From: Streptomyces nojiriensis
Lineage (GTDB): Bacteria; Actinomycetota; Actinomycetes; Streptomycetales; Streptomycetaceae
DNA: 64,000 bases
Assembly: GCF_017639205.1 (NCBI RefSeq)
Contig: NZ_CP071139.1
Coordinates: 5,085,001 to 5,149,000, forward strand
Reading direction: 5' to 3'
The notes beneath the pieces are model-generated. The model worked only from the letters and a program-made list of their open reading frames with translations. It made no database searches and was not told where the DNA came from. This document shows positions 1 through 15,820 of the stretch, in pieces. A program made the position numbers and the translations under genes. How positions within the stretch are numbered: the stretch's first letter is position 1; each line of letters starts with the position of its first letter.

Positions 1-3
1 GTC

Positions 4-4093
<4,090 letters not shown>

Positions 4094-4101
<8 letters not shown>

Positions 4102-5362
4102 GCTGCTGAAGGACCGGACGTACATCCGGTACTGGCTGGCCGTCGTCGCCTCCTTCCTCGGTGACGCCATCACCAAGATCACTCTGATCTACGTGGTGGC
4201 CACCGAGACCGACGACCCGGTCCTGTACGTGTCCCTGGTCGTCATCGCGCAGCTGCTGCCCTTCGGCGTGCTCGGCGCGTTCGTGGGACCGCTGGCCGAC
4301 CGGCTGCCGGCCCGGCTGCTGATGGTCGGCTCGGACCTGGTCCGCGTCGTCCTGGTGCTCGCGATGATCGTCGTACGGGACTCCCCGCTGCTGCTGCTCG
4401 TGCTCATCCTGCTCAGCGGCATCGCCAAGGCCTTCTTCGAGACGGCCCGCATCACCGCGATCCCGCTGATCGTGCGCGGGCACAGCATCCCCACGGCGGT
4501 CGCCCTCTTCCAGTCCACCAACCACACCCTCAACCTGGTGGGCCCGGCGCTCGGCGGGCTGCTCATCGCCTTCGGCAGCGTCACCGCGGTCTTCGTGCTC
4601 GACGCCGTGACGTTCGTGCTCTCGGCGGTGCTGCTCGCCAGCATGGCGGTGCTGCGGGAGGTGCCCGTGCGGGGCGCCGACAGCGGCCGCGAGGGGTACT
4701 GGCAGTCCCTGCGCACCGGCATCTCCGGCGTGCTCGCCGTACCCTCGCTGCGCTTCCTGGCGATCGTCATGGTCCCGGTGATGCTGGTCCTCGGCCTGTT
4801 CACCACCAACCTCAACTCCCAGCTCCTGAGCGTCTTCGAGCTGCCGGCCTTCGAGTACGGGCTGGCCCAGGCCGGCTTCGGAGCGGGCTGTGTCATCGGC
4901 GCGCTCACCGGTCCGCCGCTGGTGCGCCGGTTCTCCGACCGGGGGCTGCTCATCGGGTCGATCGTGCTCTTCGGCGCCTCCCTGCTGCTGCTCGCCCCCA
5001 CGGGCACGGCATGGGAGGCCACCGACCAGGGCGCACTCGGCCTGACCGTCGTCCTGCTCTGGTGCGTCCTGGCCGGTCTCGGCTCGGGGCTCTTCCAGGT
5101 GCCGGTCGCCAACACGCTGCTGAGCGACCTGCCCGAGGAGCTGCGCGGCCGCGGTGTCGGCCTGCTCAACGCCCTGATGGTCAATTTCACCGTCCTCGGC
5201 GTGGTCGTCGGCGGCCTGCTCGCCGGGATCGTCGGCATCGCCGACTCCATCGTGGTGGCCGGCGCCGTCCTGGTCGTCGCGGCCCTCGTCCTGCTCGTCC
5301 CCCGGCTGCGCGGCGGCCGCGGTGACCAGGCGGGCACCCCGGAACCGGAGGCCGTCGCATGA
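4094..5362 (+). CDS. MFS transporter, probable peptide exporter
   Basis: A 422-residue integral membrane protein with about twelve hydrophobic segments and an MFS-type A-loop between TM2 and TM3 (GPLADRLPARLLM). The fold resembles the MFS-3/enterobactin-exporter group often encoded in NRPS clusters. ATG 4094 is preferred to GTG 4082 because GGGGGAG lies just upstream at good spacing. It overlaps the preceding NRPS gene by 8 bases and the next by 4, so it is translationally coupled with the synthetases. This suggests export of, or self-resistance to, the cluster product (inference). Confidence 0.88.
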
Positions 5363-8300
5363 GCACGCCCGACCTGCCCGCGCTTCCCCTGACCCCCGCC
5401 CAGCGGCGGCTGTGGGCCCTCGGCCAGCTCCGGCCCGGCGACCCGTTCTTCAGCATCCCCTTCGCCGTCACCATCGAGGGCCCGCTCGACGGCGACGCCC
5501 TGCAGCGCGCCCTGGACGCCCTCGTCCGGCGGCACGACGCACTGCGGGTGCGCATCGTGCGGGACGCCGGCGGCGAGCCCGTACAGGAGATCGGGGCGCC
5601 CGCCCCGGTCGCCCTCGCCCCGGTCGACGTGACGCGCGAGGAGGCGGCCGCCCGTGCGGACGCCTTCGCCCGCACCCCCTTCGACCTCGACGGCGGACCG
5701 CTGCTGCGGGCCGAGCTGCTGCGCCTGTCCCCGACGCACCACCAGCTCCTCGTCGGCGTCCACCACATCGTGTTCGACGGGGCCTCGCTGGAGCTGTTCA
5801 CCGCCGAACTCACCGCCCTGTACGGGGCGTTCGCGGACGGCCTCGCCGACCCGCTGCCGCGTCCCGCGGTCGGGTACGGGGAGTTCCTCGCCGCGCGCAC
5901 CGCGCTGGACGAGGAGGCCAGGCCCGAGCGGCTCGCCTACTGGACGCAGCGCCTGGCCGGCGCCCCCGCACTCCTCGAACTGCCGCTCGCCGGGCCCCGC
6001 CGGGCGCGTGCCGGGCACACCGGGGCCCGGGTCACCACCGTCGTCCCCGAGCCGGTCGTGGAGCCGCTGCGCCGGCTGGCCCGCACCAAGCGCGCCAGCC
6101 TGTTCATGGTCCTCAAGGCCGCGGTGGACGTGGTGCTGAGCCAGTACGGCGGCACCGACGTGCTGACGGGCATGGCCGTCTCCGGCCGCGACACCACCGA
6201 GAGCGCCGGCGTCATCGGCTACCTCACCCGGCCCGTCGTCCTGCGCGGCGAGCTGGCCGACGACCCGGAGTTCACCGATCTGATCGGCCGGGTGCGCGGG
6301 GACCTCCTCGACGCCCTCGACCACCCCGACCTGCTCGTCGACGAGGTCATGGACCGGCTCGGGCTCGCCCGCGACCCGAGCTACCACCCGCTCTACCAGG
6401 TCATGTACACGCACGCGCCGGCCGCGCCCGTCCACGAGGCGGCCGGCTCCCGGTTCGGCGCGGCCGAGCTGCGCCTGCCGACCATGAAGACCGACCTGGC
6501 GATCGACACCGTGGAGACCGAGGACGGCCTGCTGGCCCTCGCGGACTACCGCGCCGACCTCTTCGACGAGGCCACCGCCCGGCTGCTGCTCGACCGGCTG
6601 CGCACCGTACTGGAGCGGATCGGCGCGGACCCGAAGGCCCGCGTCTCCGCGCTGCTGCGCACCGAGGCCCCGGAGCCGGTGGCGGCGTACGAGGACGAGG
6701 GCACCCTGCACGGGCTGGTCGCCGAGCAGATCGCCCGCACCCCCGACGCGGTCGCCGTGGCCGCGGGGGCGCGCACCTGGACGTACCGCGAACTCGACCG
6801 CGCGGCGGACCGGGTGGCGGCGCGCCTGCGGGCGCTCGGGGTCGGCCCCGAGACCCCCGTCGGGGTGTGCGTCCCGAAGTCCTTCGCGCTGGCCGCGGCC
6901 CAGCTCGGCGTGGTCAGGGCCGGCGGCACGTGCGTACCGCTCGACCCGGAACTGCCCGCCTTCCTGCTGCGGCTCGCCGTGGACGACGCGGGGCTGCGGA
7001 CGGTCCTCGCCGACCCGTACTCCGGCGCGCTGTTCGACCACACCCAGGTCGACGTGCTCGACCCGGAGGACGCCGCCGACGCGGACGGGGCGGCGCCGGA
7101 GGCCGCAGGAACCACCGCGCGGGGCGCCGCCTGGGTGCTGCGCACGGCCGGTGTCACCGGCGAGCCGCGCGCGGTCGTCGCCGAGCACCGCAACCTGGTG
7201 TCCCGGCTGCGCTGGGCCCACCGCGAGCTGTCCGGGGCCGCCTTCGACGCGGTCGCCCTGCTCGCGGCCCCGGACTCGCCGGCCGCGTTCCTGGAGCTGT
7301 TCGGCCCGCTGACCCGGGGCGGCCGCGCGGTCGTCCCCACCGGCGGCGACGCGGCCACCGTGCTCGCGGCCCCCGCCGAGCTCGCGGGGCTGCTCACGAG
7401 CGGCGCCCGGATCCCCGTACTCACCACGGGCGAGCCGCTGTTCCCCGGCACGCTCGCGGCCGCGGTGGCCGCCGGCGCCACGGACGTGCACCAGCTGTAC
7501 TCGTGCGCCGAGACGGCCGGCCCCGCGCTCGCGGGCCCGGCGCCGTCCCCGGAGGGGGAGGGCTACGGCCCCCTGCCGCTGGGGCCGGCGGGCGCCGGCA
7601 CGGCGTACGTCCTGGACGCGCGCGGCGCGATCGCGGCCACCGGCGCGGTCGGCGAGCTGCACATCGGCGGCCCGGCCGTCACCCGCGGCTACCCGGACCG
7701 GGCGAGCGGCACCGCCGAACGCTTCCTGCCCGACCCGTTCGGCGGGGAGCCCGGCGCCCGCCTGTTCGCCACCGGCGACCTGGCCCGCCGGCTCCCCGAC
7801 GGGCGGATCGTCCTCGCCGGCCGGGCCGCCGACCACGCCCTGGTGCGGGGCGTCCGCGTGGCCGCCCTCGACGTCGAGGCGGCGCTGCTCGCGCACCCCG
7901 ACGTCGCCCGGGCGCAGGTCCTGACCGACCCGGCGGACGGCTCCCTCGCGGCGGCCGTGGCGGCCCGGCCGGGCGCGGACCTGACCGCCGGCGCACTCCG
8001 CACCCACCTGCGGGACCTGCTGCCCGGCCACCTGCTGCCCGCCCGGCTGCACCTGGCCGCCCGGCTGCCGCTGCTGCCCGGCGGGCGCCCCGACCGGGAG
8101 GCGATCGCCAAGCTGCTCGCCGAGGCGGCCGCAGCCGAGGCCGCGGAGCCGGCCGACCGGGCCGACGCGCAGCCGGCGAACGACACCGAGCGGACCGTCG
8201 CCGCGGCCTGGGAGCAGGTGCTGGGCCGGACGGTCGGAGCGTCGGAGAACTTCTTCGACGTCGGCGGCAACTCGCTGCTCCTGATCCGGCTGCGCGACCG

Positions 8301-8517
8301 GCTGCGCGGCGCACTGGACCGCGAGGTCGACGTCGTGGACCTGTTCCGGCACTCCACCGTCCGGGCCATGGCCGCCTTCCTGGGCGGCGCCCCCGCCACG
8401 GACGCCCCGTCGGCCGCCGGGGAGCGCGGGCAGAGCCGGGCCCAGGCCCGCGCCGAGGCCATGCGCGCCCGCGGCCGCACCCGCCAGACCAGCACACCGA
8501 TACCGAGGAAGCGATGA
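5359..8517 (+). CDS. NRPS module C-A*-T with degenerate adenylation domain
   Basis: A 1052-residue protein. The condensation domain (about 8-440) has an intact HHIVFDG motif at 135-141. The middle region (about 455-930) has the length and residual motifs of an A domain (TGDLARRLPDGR is recognisable), but the core is lost: the A3 P-loop reads RTAGVTGEPRA, the A5 YGPTE equivalent reads YSCAETA, and the A10 lysine is replaced by Arg910 (GGRPDRE). Such a domain should not make aminoacyl adenylates. The carrier domain looks functional (FFDVGGNSLL, serine 972). It is followed by an Arg/Ala-rich tail. A plausible solution is loading in trans by the free-standing A domain encoded next, which overlaps this gene by ATGA. 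Function as an elongation module is inferred. Confidence 0.88.
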   Translation: MSTPDLPALPLTPAQRRLWALGQLRPGDPFFSIPFAVTIEGPLDGDALQRALDALVRRHDALRVRIVRDAGGEPVQEIGAPAPVALAPVDVTREEAAARADAFARTPFDLDGGPLLRAELLRLSPTHHQLLVGVHHIVFDGASLELFTAELTALYGAFADGLADPLPRPAVGYGEFLAARTALDEEARPERLAYWTQRLAGAPALLELPLAGPRRARAGHTGARVTTVVPEPVVEPLRRLARTKRASLFMVLKAAVDVVLSQYGGTDVLTGMAVSGRDTTESAGVIGYLTRPVVLRGELADDPEFTDLIGRVRGDLLDALDHPDLLVDEVMDRLGLARDPSYHPLYQVMYTHAPAAPVHEAAGSRFGAAELRLPTMKTDLAIDTVETEDGLLALADYRADLFDEATARLLLDRLRTVLERIGADPKARVSALLRTEAPEPVAAYEDEGTLHGLVAEQIARTPDAVAVAAGARTWTYRELDRAADRVAARLRALGVGPETPVGVCVPKSFALAAAQLGVVRAGGTCVPLDPELPAFLLRLAVDDAGLRTVLADPYSGALFDHTQVDVLDPEDAADADGAAPEAAGTTARGAAWVLRTAGVTGEPRAVVAEHRNLVSRLRWAHRELSGAAFDAVALLAAPDSPAAFLELFGPLTRGGRAVVPTGGDAATVLAAPAELAGLLTSGARIPVLTTGEPLFPGTLAAAVAAGATDVHQLYSCAETAGPALAGPAPSPEGEGYGPLPLGPAGAGTAYVLDARGAIAATGAVGELHIGGPAVTRGYPDRASGTAERFLPDPFGGEPGARLFATGDLARRLPDGRIVLAGRAADHALVRGVRVAALDVEAALLAHPDVARAQVLTDPADGSLAAAVAARPGADLTAGALRTHLRDLLPGHLLPARLHLAARLPLLPGGRPDREAIAKLLAEAAAAEAAEPADRADAQPANDTERTVAAAWEQVLGRTVGASENFFDVGGNSLLLIRLRDRLRGALDREVDVVDLFRHSTVRAMAAFLGGAPATDAPSAAGERGQSRAQARAEAMRARGRTRQTSTPIPRKR

Positions 8518-10099
8518 ACGACCGGCAACAGCGCACGCTCTACCAGTGGTTCGAGGAATCGGCCCTGCGTCACCCCGGCCTGCCCGCCCTGGAGATCGGC
8601 GACGAGGTACTGACCTACGGCGAGGTGCGCGCCCTCGCGCTCACCCTCGCCGACCGCATCGCCGCCAAGCACGGCTCGCTGCCCGCCCGGGTGGCGCTCG
8701 CCGCCACCCGCTCGGTCGCCGCGTACGCCGGCTACCTGGCGATCCAGCGGCTCGGCGCGGCCGTCGTCCCGCTCAACCCCGACTACCCCGCGCAGCGCAA
8801 CCTCGACATCGCCCAGCGGGCCGGCGTCGAGGCGGCTCTGGTGGACACCCGGTCCGCCGGCCTGTTCACCCGGCTGCCCGAGCGCCACCGGCCGACCGTC
8901 CTCGGACTCGACGAGGACGAGCGGGTGTCCGCGGCCGTGACCGACGCGCTGGAGCGGTCGCTGCCGCCGGTCCCCGACGACCCGGACCGCGAGGCGTACC
9001 TGCTGTTCACGTCCGGTTCCACCGGCCAGCCCAAGGGCGTGCCGATCCGGCACCGGAACACCTCGCTGTTCCTCGCGCACAACATCGAGCGGTACGAGAT
9101 CGCGCCGGGCGCCCGGCTCACGCAGACCTTCGGCCTGACCTTCGACGCGAGCGTCATCGACCTGTTCGCCACCTGGGGCGGCGGGGCCACCCTGGTGGTG
9201 CCGCTCGCCGCCGACCTGTACCGGCCGGTCGACTTCATCGTCGAGCGCGAGCTCACCCACTGGTTCTCGGTGCCCTCGGTGATCCGGGAGGCGCAGCGGC
9301 TCGGCAACCTGCCCCTGGGCCGCGCCGTGAACCTGCGGCACAGCATGTTCGGCGCCGAGCCGGTCACCGCGCAGCACGCCGAGCTCTGGCGCGCGGTCGC
9401 CCCGAACGCCGTGATCCACAACGTGTACGGGCCCACCGAGCTGACGGTGTGCTGCATCAACCACGGCCTGTCCGGTCCGAGTACGGACTGGCCGGAGTCC
9501 TCCAACGGCACCGTGCCGATCGGCGTCCCCTTCCCGGGCAACGAGATGGTGCTGCTGGACGCGGACGGCCTGGCGGCCGACGAGGGCGAGCTGTGCGTGC
9601 GCGGCGCACAGCGCTTCGGCGGCTACCTCGACCCGCGCGAGAACGCCGGGCGGTTCGTGTCGTACGAGCCGGATGCCGGCCCCGCCGAGGGCTACGACGG
9701 CAGCACCGCGCTGACCGACCGCCACTGGTACCGCACCGGTGACCGGGTCCGGCGCGAGAACGGGCTCTACGTGCACTGGGGCCGCCTCGACCAGCAGGTC
9801 AAGGTACGCGGCTTCCGCATCGAGCTCGGCGAGGTCGAGGCGGCCGTGCACCGCCACCCGCACGTCATCGACGCCGCGGTGCTCGCCCTGCCCGGCCCGG
9901 ACGGCGAGACCGAGCTGGTCGGCGCCTACGCGGGCCGCGAGGTGGACCCCGAGCGGTTCGACGCCTGGCTGCGCGAGCTGCTGCCGCTGCACATGGTGCC
10001 CGCCACGCTCGTCCACCTGCCGGGCGGGCTGCCGCTCAACGACAACGGAAAGACGGACCGCAAGGCACTGGCGCGGATCCTCGACACGACGGAGGGGTC

Positions 10100-10103
<4 letters not shown>
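8514..10103 (+). CDS. Stand-alone adenylation (AMP-binding) enzyme
   Basis: A 529-residue acyl/aminoacyl-adenylating enzyme with no carrier domain. Visible motifs are A3 LFTSGSTGQPKG (about 164), A5 NVYGPTELTV, A7 YRTGDRV, A8 KVRGFRIELGEVE and A10 NDNGKTDRK with the catalytic lysine at 513, so it should be active. My by-eye specificity reading is D-A-I-S-M-G-V-V-C, which I do not recognise. ATG 8514 overlaps the upstream stop as ATGA, and the gene end overlaps the next gene in the same way. Its place directly after a module with a dead A domain suggests that it charges that module's carrier in trans. This is inference and needs a loading assay. Confidence 0.9.
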
Positions 10104-12610
<2,507 letters not shown>

Positions 12611-12613
12611 CCC

Positions 12614-13870
12614 ATGACCGCGACCCCCGCCAACCCCGTGCTGCTCGTCGTCTACGACGCCGGCAGCCTCGCCCCCACCCGGCTCGCCGAGGCGGCCCGG
12701 CAGGCCGGCTGCGACCTGGTGTTCGTGACCGCGGACACCGCGCACGCCCAGGAGATGATCCCGACCCTGGAGATGGTCGGCACCGTGGTGAACACCGCGG
12801 GCCGCACCGAGGCACAGACCGAGGCGGCGCTGCGCGCGCTCGCCCCGGCGGGCATCATCACCTTCAGCGAGTTCCAGATCGCACCCACCGTGCGGCTGGC
12901 CGAGGCGCTCGGCCTGCGCTACCACCGGCCGGCCGACGTCGACGCCATCACCCACAAGGACCTGCAGCGCCGCCGGTTCGCCGAGGCGGGCGTCGACAGC
13001 GTGCGCTTCCGCACCCTGACCGACCCCGCCCAGGCCGACGAGGCGATCGCCTACGTCGGACTGCCGGCCATCATCAAGCCGGTGATCGGCGCGTCCAGCC
13101 GCAACACGCAGGCCGTCGCCACCCCCGAGGAGTGCCGGGCCGCCCTCGCGGCGATCTTCACCGGTTCCGACGGCGGGCCCGCCGAGACGGCCGTGATGCT
13201 GGAGGAGCTCCTGGTCGGGCGGCCCACCCCGGCGCCCTGGGGCGACTACATCGCGGTGGACTGCGTGGCCGACGGCGACGACGTCCGGCCGGTGTTCGTC
13301 ACCAGCAAGTTCGCCCTGGCCGAGCCGTTCCGCGAGCGCGGCGGCTACGGCGGCTTCTCCGTCGTACCGGAGGCCGAGGAGCGCGAGGTCCGCGACCTCG
13401 CCTGCCGCGCGGTGCGCGCCCTGAACATCCACGGCGTCGCCGACGTCGAGATCAAGCTGACCGCCGACGGCCCCCGGGTCATCGAGGTCAACGGCCGGCT
13501 CGGCGCCTGGGTCGACGACCTCGCGGTCCGCTCCGGCACCTCCGACCCCGCGTACGTCGCGGTCGCCGCCGCGCTCGGCCTCCCGTACGAGACCCCCGAG
13601 GTCAAGCAGGGCGGGCCGATCGCCTTCCACTACCTGACCGTGCCGCCCGTCGGCGCCCGCCGGGTGCGCGCCATCCGGGGCGTCTCCGCACTGCGCCGCC
13701 TCGCCCGCGTCGACCGGGTCGTCGTCCTCGCCGAGCCCGGCGCCGACGTGGACTGGCGGATCGGCGCGCGCGGCAACACGGCGGCCGTCATCGGCTCCGC
13801 CGCCACCCATGAGGAACTGGCCGCGACCGTCGCCGCCATCGAGAGCGTGGACTGGATCGACTATGAGTGA
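12614..13870 (+). CDS. ATP-grasp ligase
   Basis: A 418-residue ATP-grasp enzyme of the carboxylate-amine ligase type. An N-terminal preATP-grasp alpha/beta domain (about 1-110) is followed by the central segment where KDLQRRRFAEAGV leads into the ATP-grasp fold (about 115-320). IIKPVIGASSRNT provides the nucleotide-binding lysine, and VIEVNGRLGAW carries the Glu/Asn Mg-ATP ligands. ATP-grasp ligases activate a carboxylate as acyl phosphate and join it to an amine, so this enzyme could make an unusual building block or add an amide after peptide release. It overlaps the following HAD gene by 8 bases. Substrate unknown. Confidence 0.88.
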   Translation: MTATPANPVLLVVYDAGSLAPTRLAEAARQAGCDLVFVTADTAHAQEMIPTLEMVGTVVNTAGRTEAQTEAALRALAPAGIITFSEFQIAPTVRLAEALGLRYHRPADVDAITHKDLQRRRFAEAGVDSVRFRTLTDPAQADEAIAYVGLPAIIKPVIGASSRNTQAVATPEECRAALAAIFTGSDGGPAETAVMLEELLVGRPTPAPWGDYIAVDCVADGDDVRPVFVTSKFALAEPFRERGGYGGFSVVPEAEEREVRDLACRAVRALNIHGVADVEIKLTADGPRVIEVNGRLGAWVDDLAVRSGTSDPAYVAVAAALGLPYETPEVKQGGPIAFHYLTVPPVGARRVRAIRGVSALRRLARVDRVVVLAEPGADVDWRIGARGNTAAVIGSAATHEELAATVAAIESVDWIDYE

Positions 13871-14591
13871 GTTCCCCGTACGAGCCGCCGAGTTCGTGGT
13901 CTTCGACCTGGACGGCGTCCTCGTCGACACGCAGGACGCCGAGAACGGCGGCATCGCCCACGTCGGCGAGATGATGGGCCTGCGGCTGGACAAGGACCAG
14001 CGGGACGAGCTGTTCTCCGGCAAGAAGATGCAGGAGTGCTTCGACCTGATGGCGGACCTGTCGGGCAACGCCCCGCCGCAGGACGCCATGGCGATCGCCC
14101 GCGCCCGGTGCGAGGAGCTGATCGGCGACCGCATCGAGCCCATCGACGGCGTCGCGTACGCCCTCGAACAGCTCGCCGCCGCCGTCGGCGACCGCATGTG
14201 CGTGGCCTCCAACAGCCCGCTCGCGATCATGCGCAGCCGTCTGGAGAAGGCCCGGATCCTGCACCACTTCGGCGGCCGGCTCTTCTCGGCCTACGACGCC
14301 GACGCCTGGAAGCCCGACCCGAAGCTGTTCCTCTGGGCCGCCGAGAGCTGCGGTGTCACGCCCGACGAGTGCGTCGTGGTCGAGGACAGCCCGGTCGGCG
14401 TGGACGCCGCCGTGGCCGCCGGGATGCGGGTCCTGCAGTACACCGCCGACCCGGCCACCCCGCCCCACCGGGAGGGCGCCCTGACCTTCCCGTCCATGCG
14501 CCTGCTGCCCCAGCTCGTCCGTGACGCCCACCTGATGGCGCCCGCCGCCGCCCCCTTCGCCGCTGCCGCACCCTTCGGAGGTACCTCGTGA
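13863..14591 (+). CDS. HAD-superfamily hydrolase (beta-phosphoglucomutase-like)
   Basis: A 242-residue haloacid-dehalogenase-fold protein. Motif I FDLDGVLVDT lies near residue 11 with the nucleophile Asp and the acid/base Asp, motif II is ASNS, motif III is the lysine in WKPDP, and motif IV is VVEDSPVGVDAA, so all catalytic positions are present. The cap region between motifs I and II is helical, as in subclass I enzymes (phosphoglycolate phosphatase, beta-phosphoglucomutase). The start at 13863 lies inside the end of the ATP-grasp gene, and the stop overlaps the next GTG. In the cluster it probably removes phosphate from an intermediate; this is inference. The last 20 residues are Ala/Pro-rich. 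Confidence 0.88.
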   Translation: MSEFPVRAAEFVVFDLDGVLVDTQDAENGGIAHVGEMMGLRLDKDQRDELFSGKKMQECFDLMADLSGNAPPQDAMAIARARCEELIGDRIEPIDGVAYALEQLAAAVGDRMCVASNSPLAIMRSRLEKARILHHFGGRLFSAYDADAWKPDPKLFLWAAESCGVTPDECVVVEDSPVGVDAAVAAGMRVLQYTADPATPPHREGALTFPSMRLLPQLVRDAHLMAPAAAPFAAAAPFGGTS

Positions 14592-15721
14592 ACAACGCCC
14601 GCAAGATCATGGTCCTGGGTGCCGGCGACATCGGCCGCCGGGTCTTCCACGAGCTGGCGCACAGCCCGAACCCCCGCCACGTCCAGCTCGTCGGCCGCGA
14701 CGAGGAGACCGTCCTGAAGGCCGCGAACCTGACGCGCTTCTGCAGCGTCCAGCGCGGATACAGCAACGAGGTCAGCCACGCGCAGACCGACGTCACGGAC
14801 GTGGCGCGCACCGCCGAGCGGATATCCGCCTTCGCCCCGGACATCATCTTCCTGGCCGTCAGCTACCAGTCCTGGTGGGTCATCTCCACCCTCCAGCAGG
14901 ACGCCTTCCAGCGCGTCTACGCCGCCAACTACGGCCCGTGGCTGCCCATGCACCTGGTCCCGGTGATGAAGGCCATGGAGGCCGTGCGCCTCTCCGGCAC
15001 CCAGGCCCTGGTCGTCAACGCCGCCTACCCCGACGCCGTGCACCCCGCGCTCACCGCGATCGGCCTCTCCCCGCACATCGGCATCGGCAACGTCGCCAAC
15101 AACGTCCCCGGCATCACCGCCGTGGCCGCCGACGAGCTGGGCCGCAGCACCGCCGACGTGGAGGTGCGCCTGGTGGCCCACCACTACGTCTCGCACCGCC
15201 TGTCCCGCACCGGCAACAGCGGCCCCGCCGGCATGGGCCTCGGCATCCGCCTCGACGGGCGCGACGTCACCGGCGAGCTGGACGTCGCGGAGCTCCTGAA
15301 CCGGCTGCCCGGCGCGTACCGCCGCACCGGCGGCCTGCCCGGCCAGACGATGACCGCGTCCTCCGCGCTCAGCGTGCTGGAGCCGCTCGCCGACGGGCGC
15401 GACGCGGTGGTCCACGCGCCCGGCGCGGACGGGGCGCTCGGCGGTTACCCGGTGGCGATCGAGAACGGCAAGTTCCGCGCGCTGCTCCCCGACGGCATGA
15501 CGGCGGACGAGGCCCACGCCATCAACGTCTCCGGGCAGCTGCACGACGGCATCAGCGAGATCCGCGCGGACGGCACCGTCGTCTTCGAGCCCTCCGCCAT
15601 GGCGATCATGAAGGAGGAACTCGGCTACGACTGCGCCGAGATGAAGCTCTCGGAGGCCGAGGGACGGGCCCGGGAGATCGCCGAGCGCTTCGCGGCGTAC
15701 CGGGACCGCACCGCCCGCTGA
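14588..15721 (+). CDS. NAD(P)-binding dehydrogenase-like protein (saccharopine dehydrogenase N-terminal type)
   Basis: A 377-residue protein opening with a clear Rossmann dinucleotide motif, MVLGAGDIGRR (about 8-18), and an acidic/Arg end of beta-2 (VGRDEE). The N-terminal half resembles the NAD(P)-binding domain of saccharopine or homospermidine dehydrogenases. The C-terminal half has no motif I can assign. It would oxidise or reduce an amino acid or imine intermediate. The GTG start overlaps the preceding stop (GTGA), making it the last gene of the coupled run, and a strong hairpin follows its stop. Substrate unknown. Confidence 0.75.
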   Translation: MNNARKIMVLGAGDIGRRVFHELAHSPNPRHVQLVGRDEETVLKAANLTRFCSVQRGYSNEVSHAQTDVTDVARTAERISAFAPDIIFLAVSYQSWWVISTLQQDAFQRVYAANYGPWLPMHLVPVMKAMEAVRLSGTQALVVNAAYPDAVHPALTAIGLSPHIGIGNVANNVPGITAVAADELGRSTADVEVRLVAHHYVSHRLSRTGNSGPAGMGLGIRLDGRDVTGELDVAELLNRLPGAYRRTGGLPGQTMTASSALSVLEPLADGRDAVVHAPGADGALGGYPVAIENGKFRALLPDGMTADEAHAINVSGQLHDGISEIRADGTVVFEPSAMAIMKEELGYDCAEMKLSEAEGRAREIAERFAAYRDRTAR

Positions 15722-15733
15722 CCGGGCGTCCCG

Positions 15734-15776
15734 GCGGACGCCGCCGGTGGCCCCTGCGGCCCCCGGCGGCGTCCGC
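15734..15776 (+). terminator. Hairpin terminator after the NRPS operon
   Basis: A perfect 14-bp stem (15734-15747 with 15763-15776, GCGGACGCCGCCGG and its complement) with a 15-base loop, 12 bases past the stop of the dehydrogenase-like gene. It has no T-tract, as is usual in Streptomyces. It marks the likely end of the cluster transcript. Confidence 0.7.
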
Positions 15777-15820
15777 GCGCTGCACGACACGACGGACGAG
15801 CTCCACGGAGAGGGACCAGG

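Noticed and set aside
4189..8352. A 1387-codon open frame on the minus strand opposite the MFS and NRPS genes
   Set aside because: Its composition (Gly/Arg/Ala/Val/Gln-rich, no domains) is the usual antisense shadow of high-GC coding DNA, and the plus strand has clear NRPS motifs.
5322..8513. Extension of the stand-alone A-domain gene upstream to 5322
   Set aside because: This part is only the +1 shadow of the C-A-T gene (Arg/Pro/Ala-rich). The real start is ATG 8514 with an ATGA overlap.
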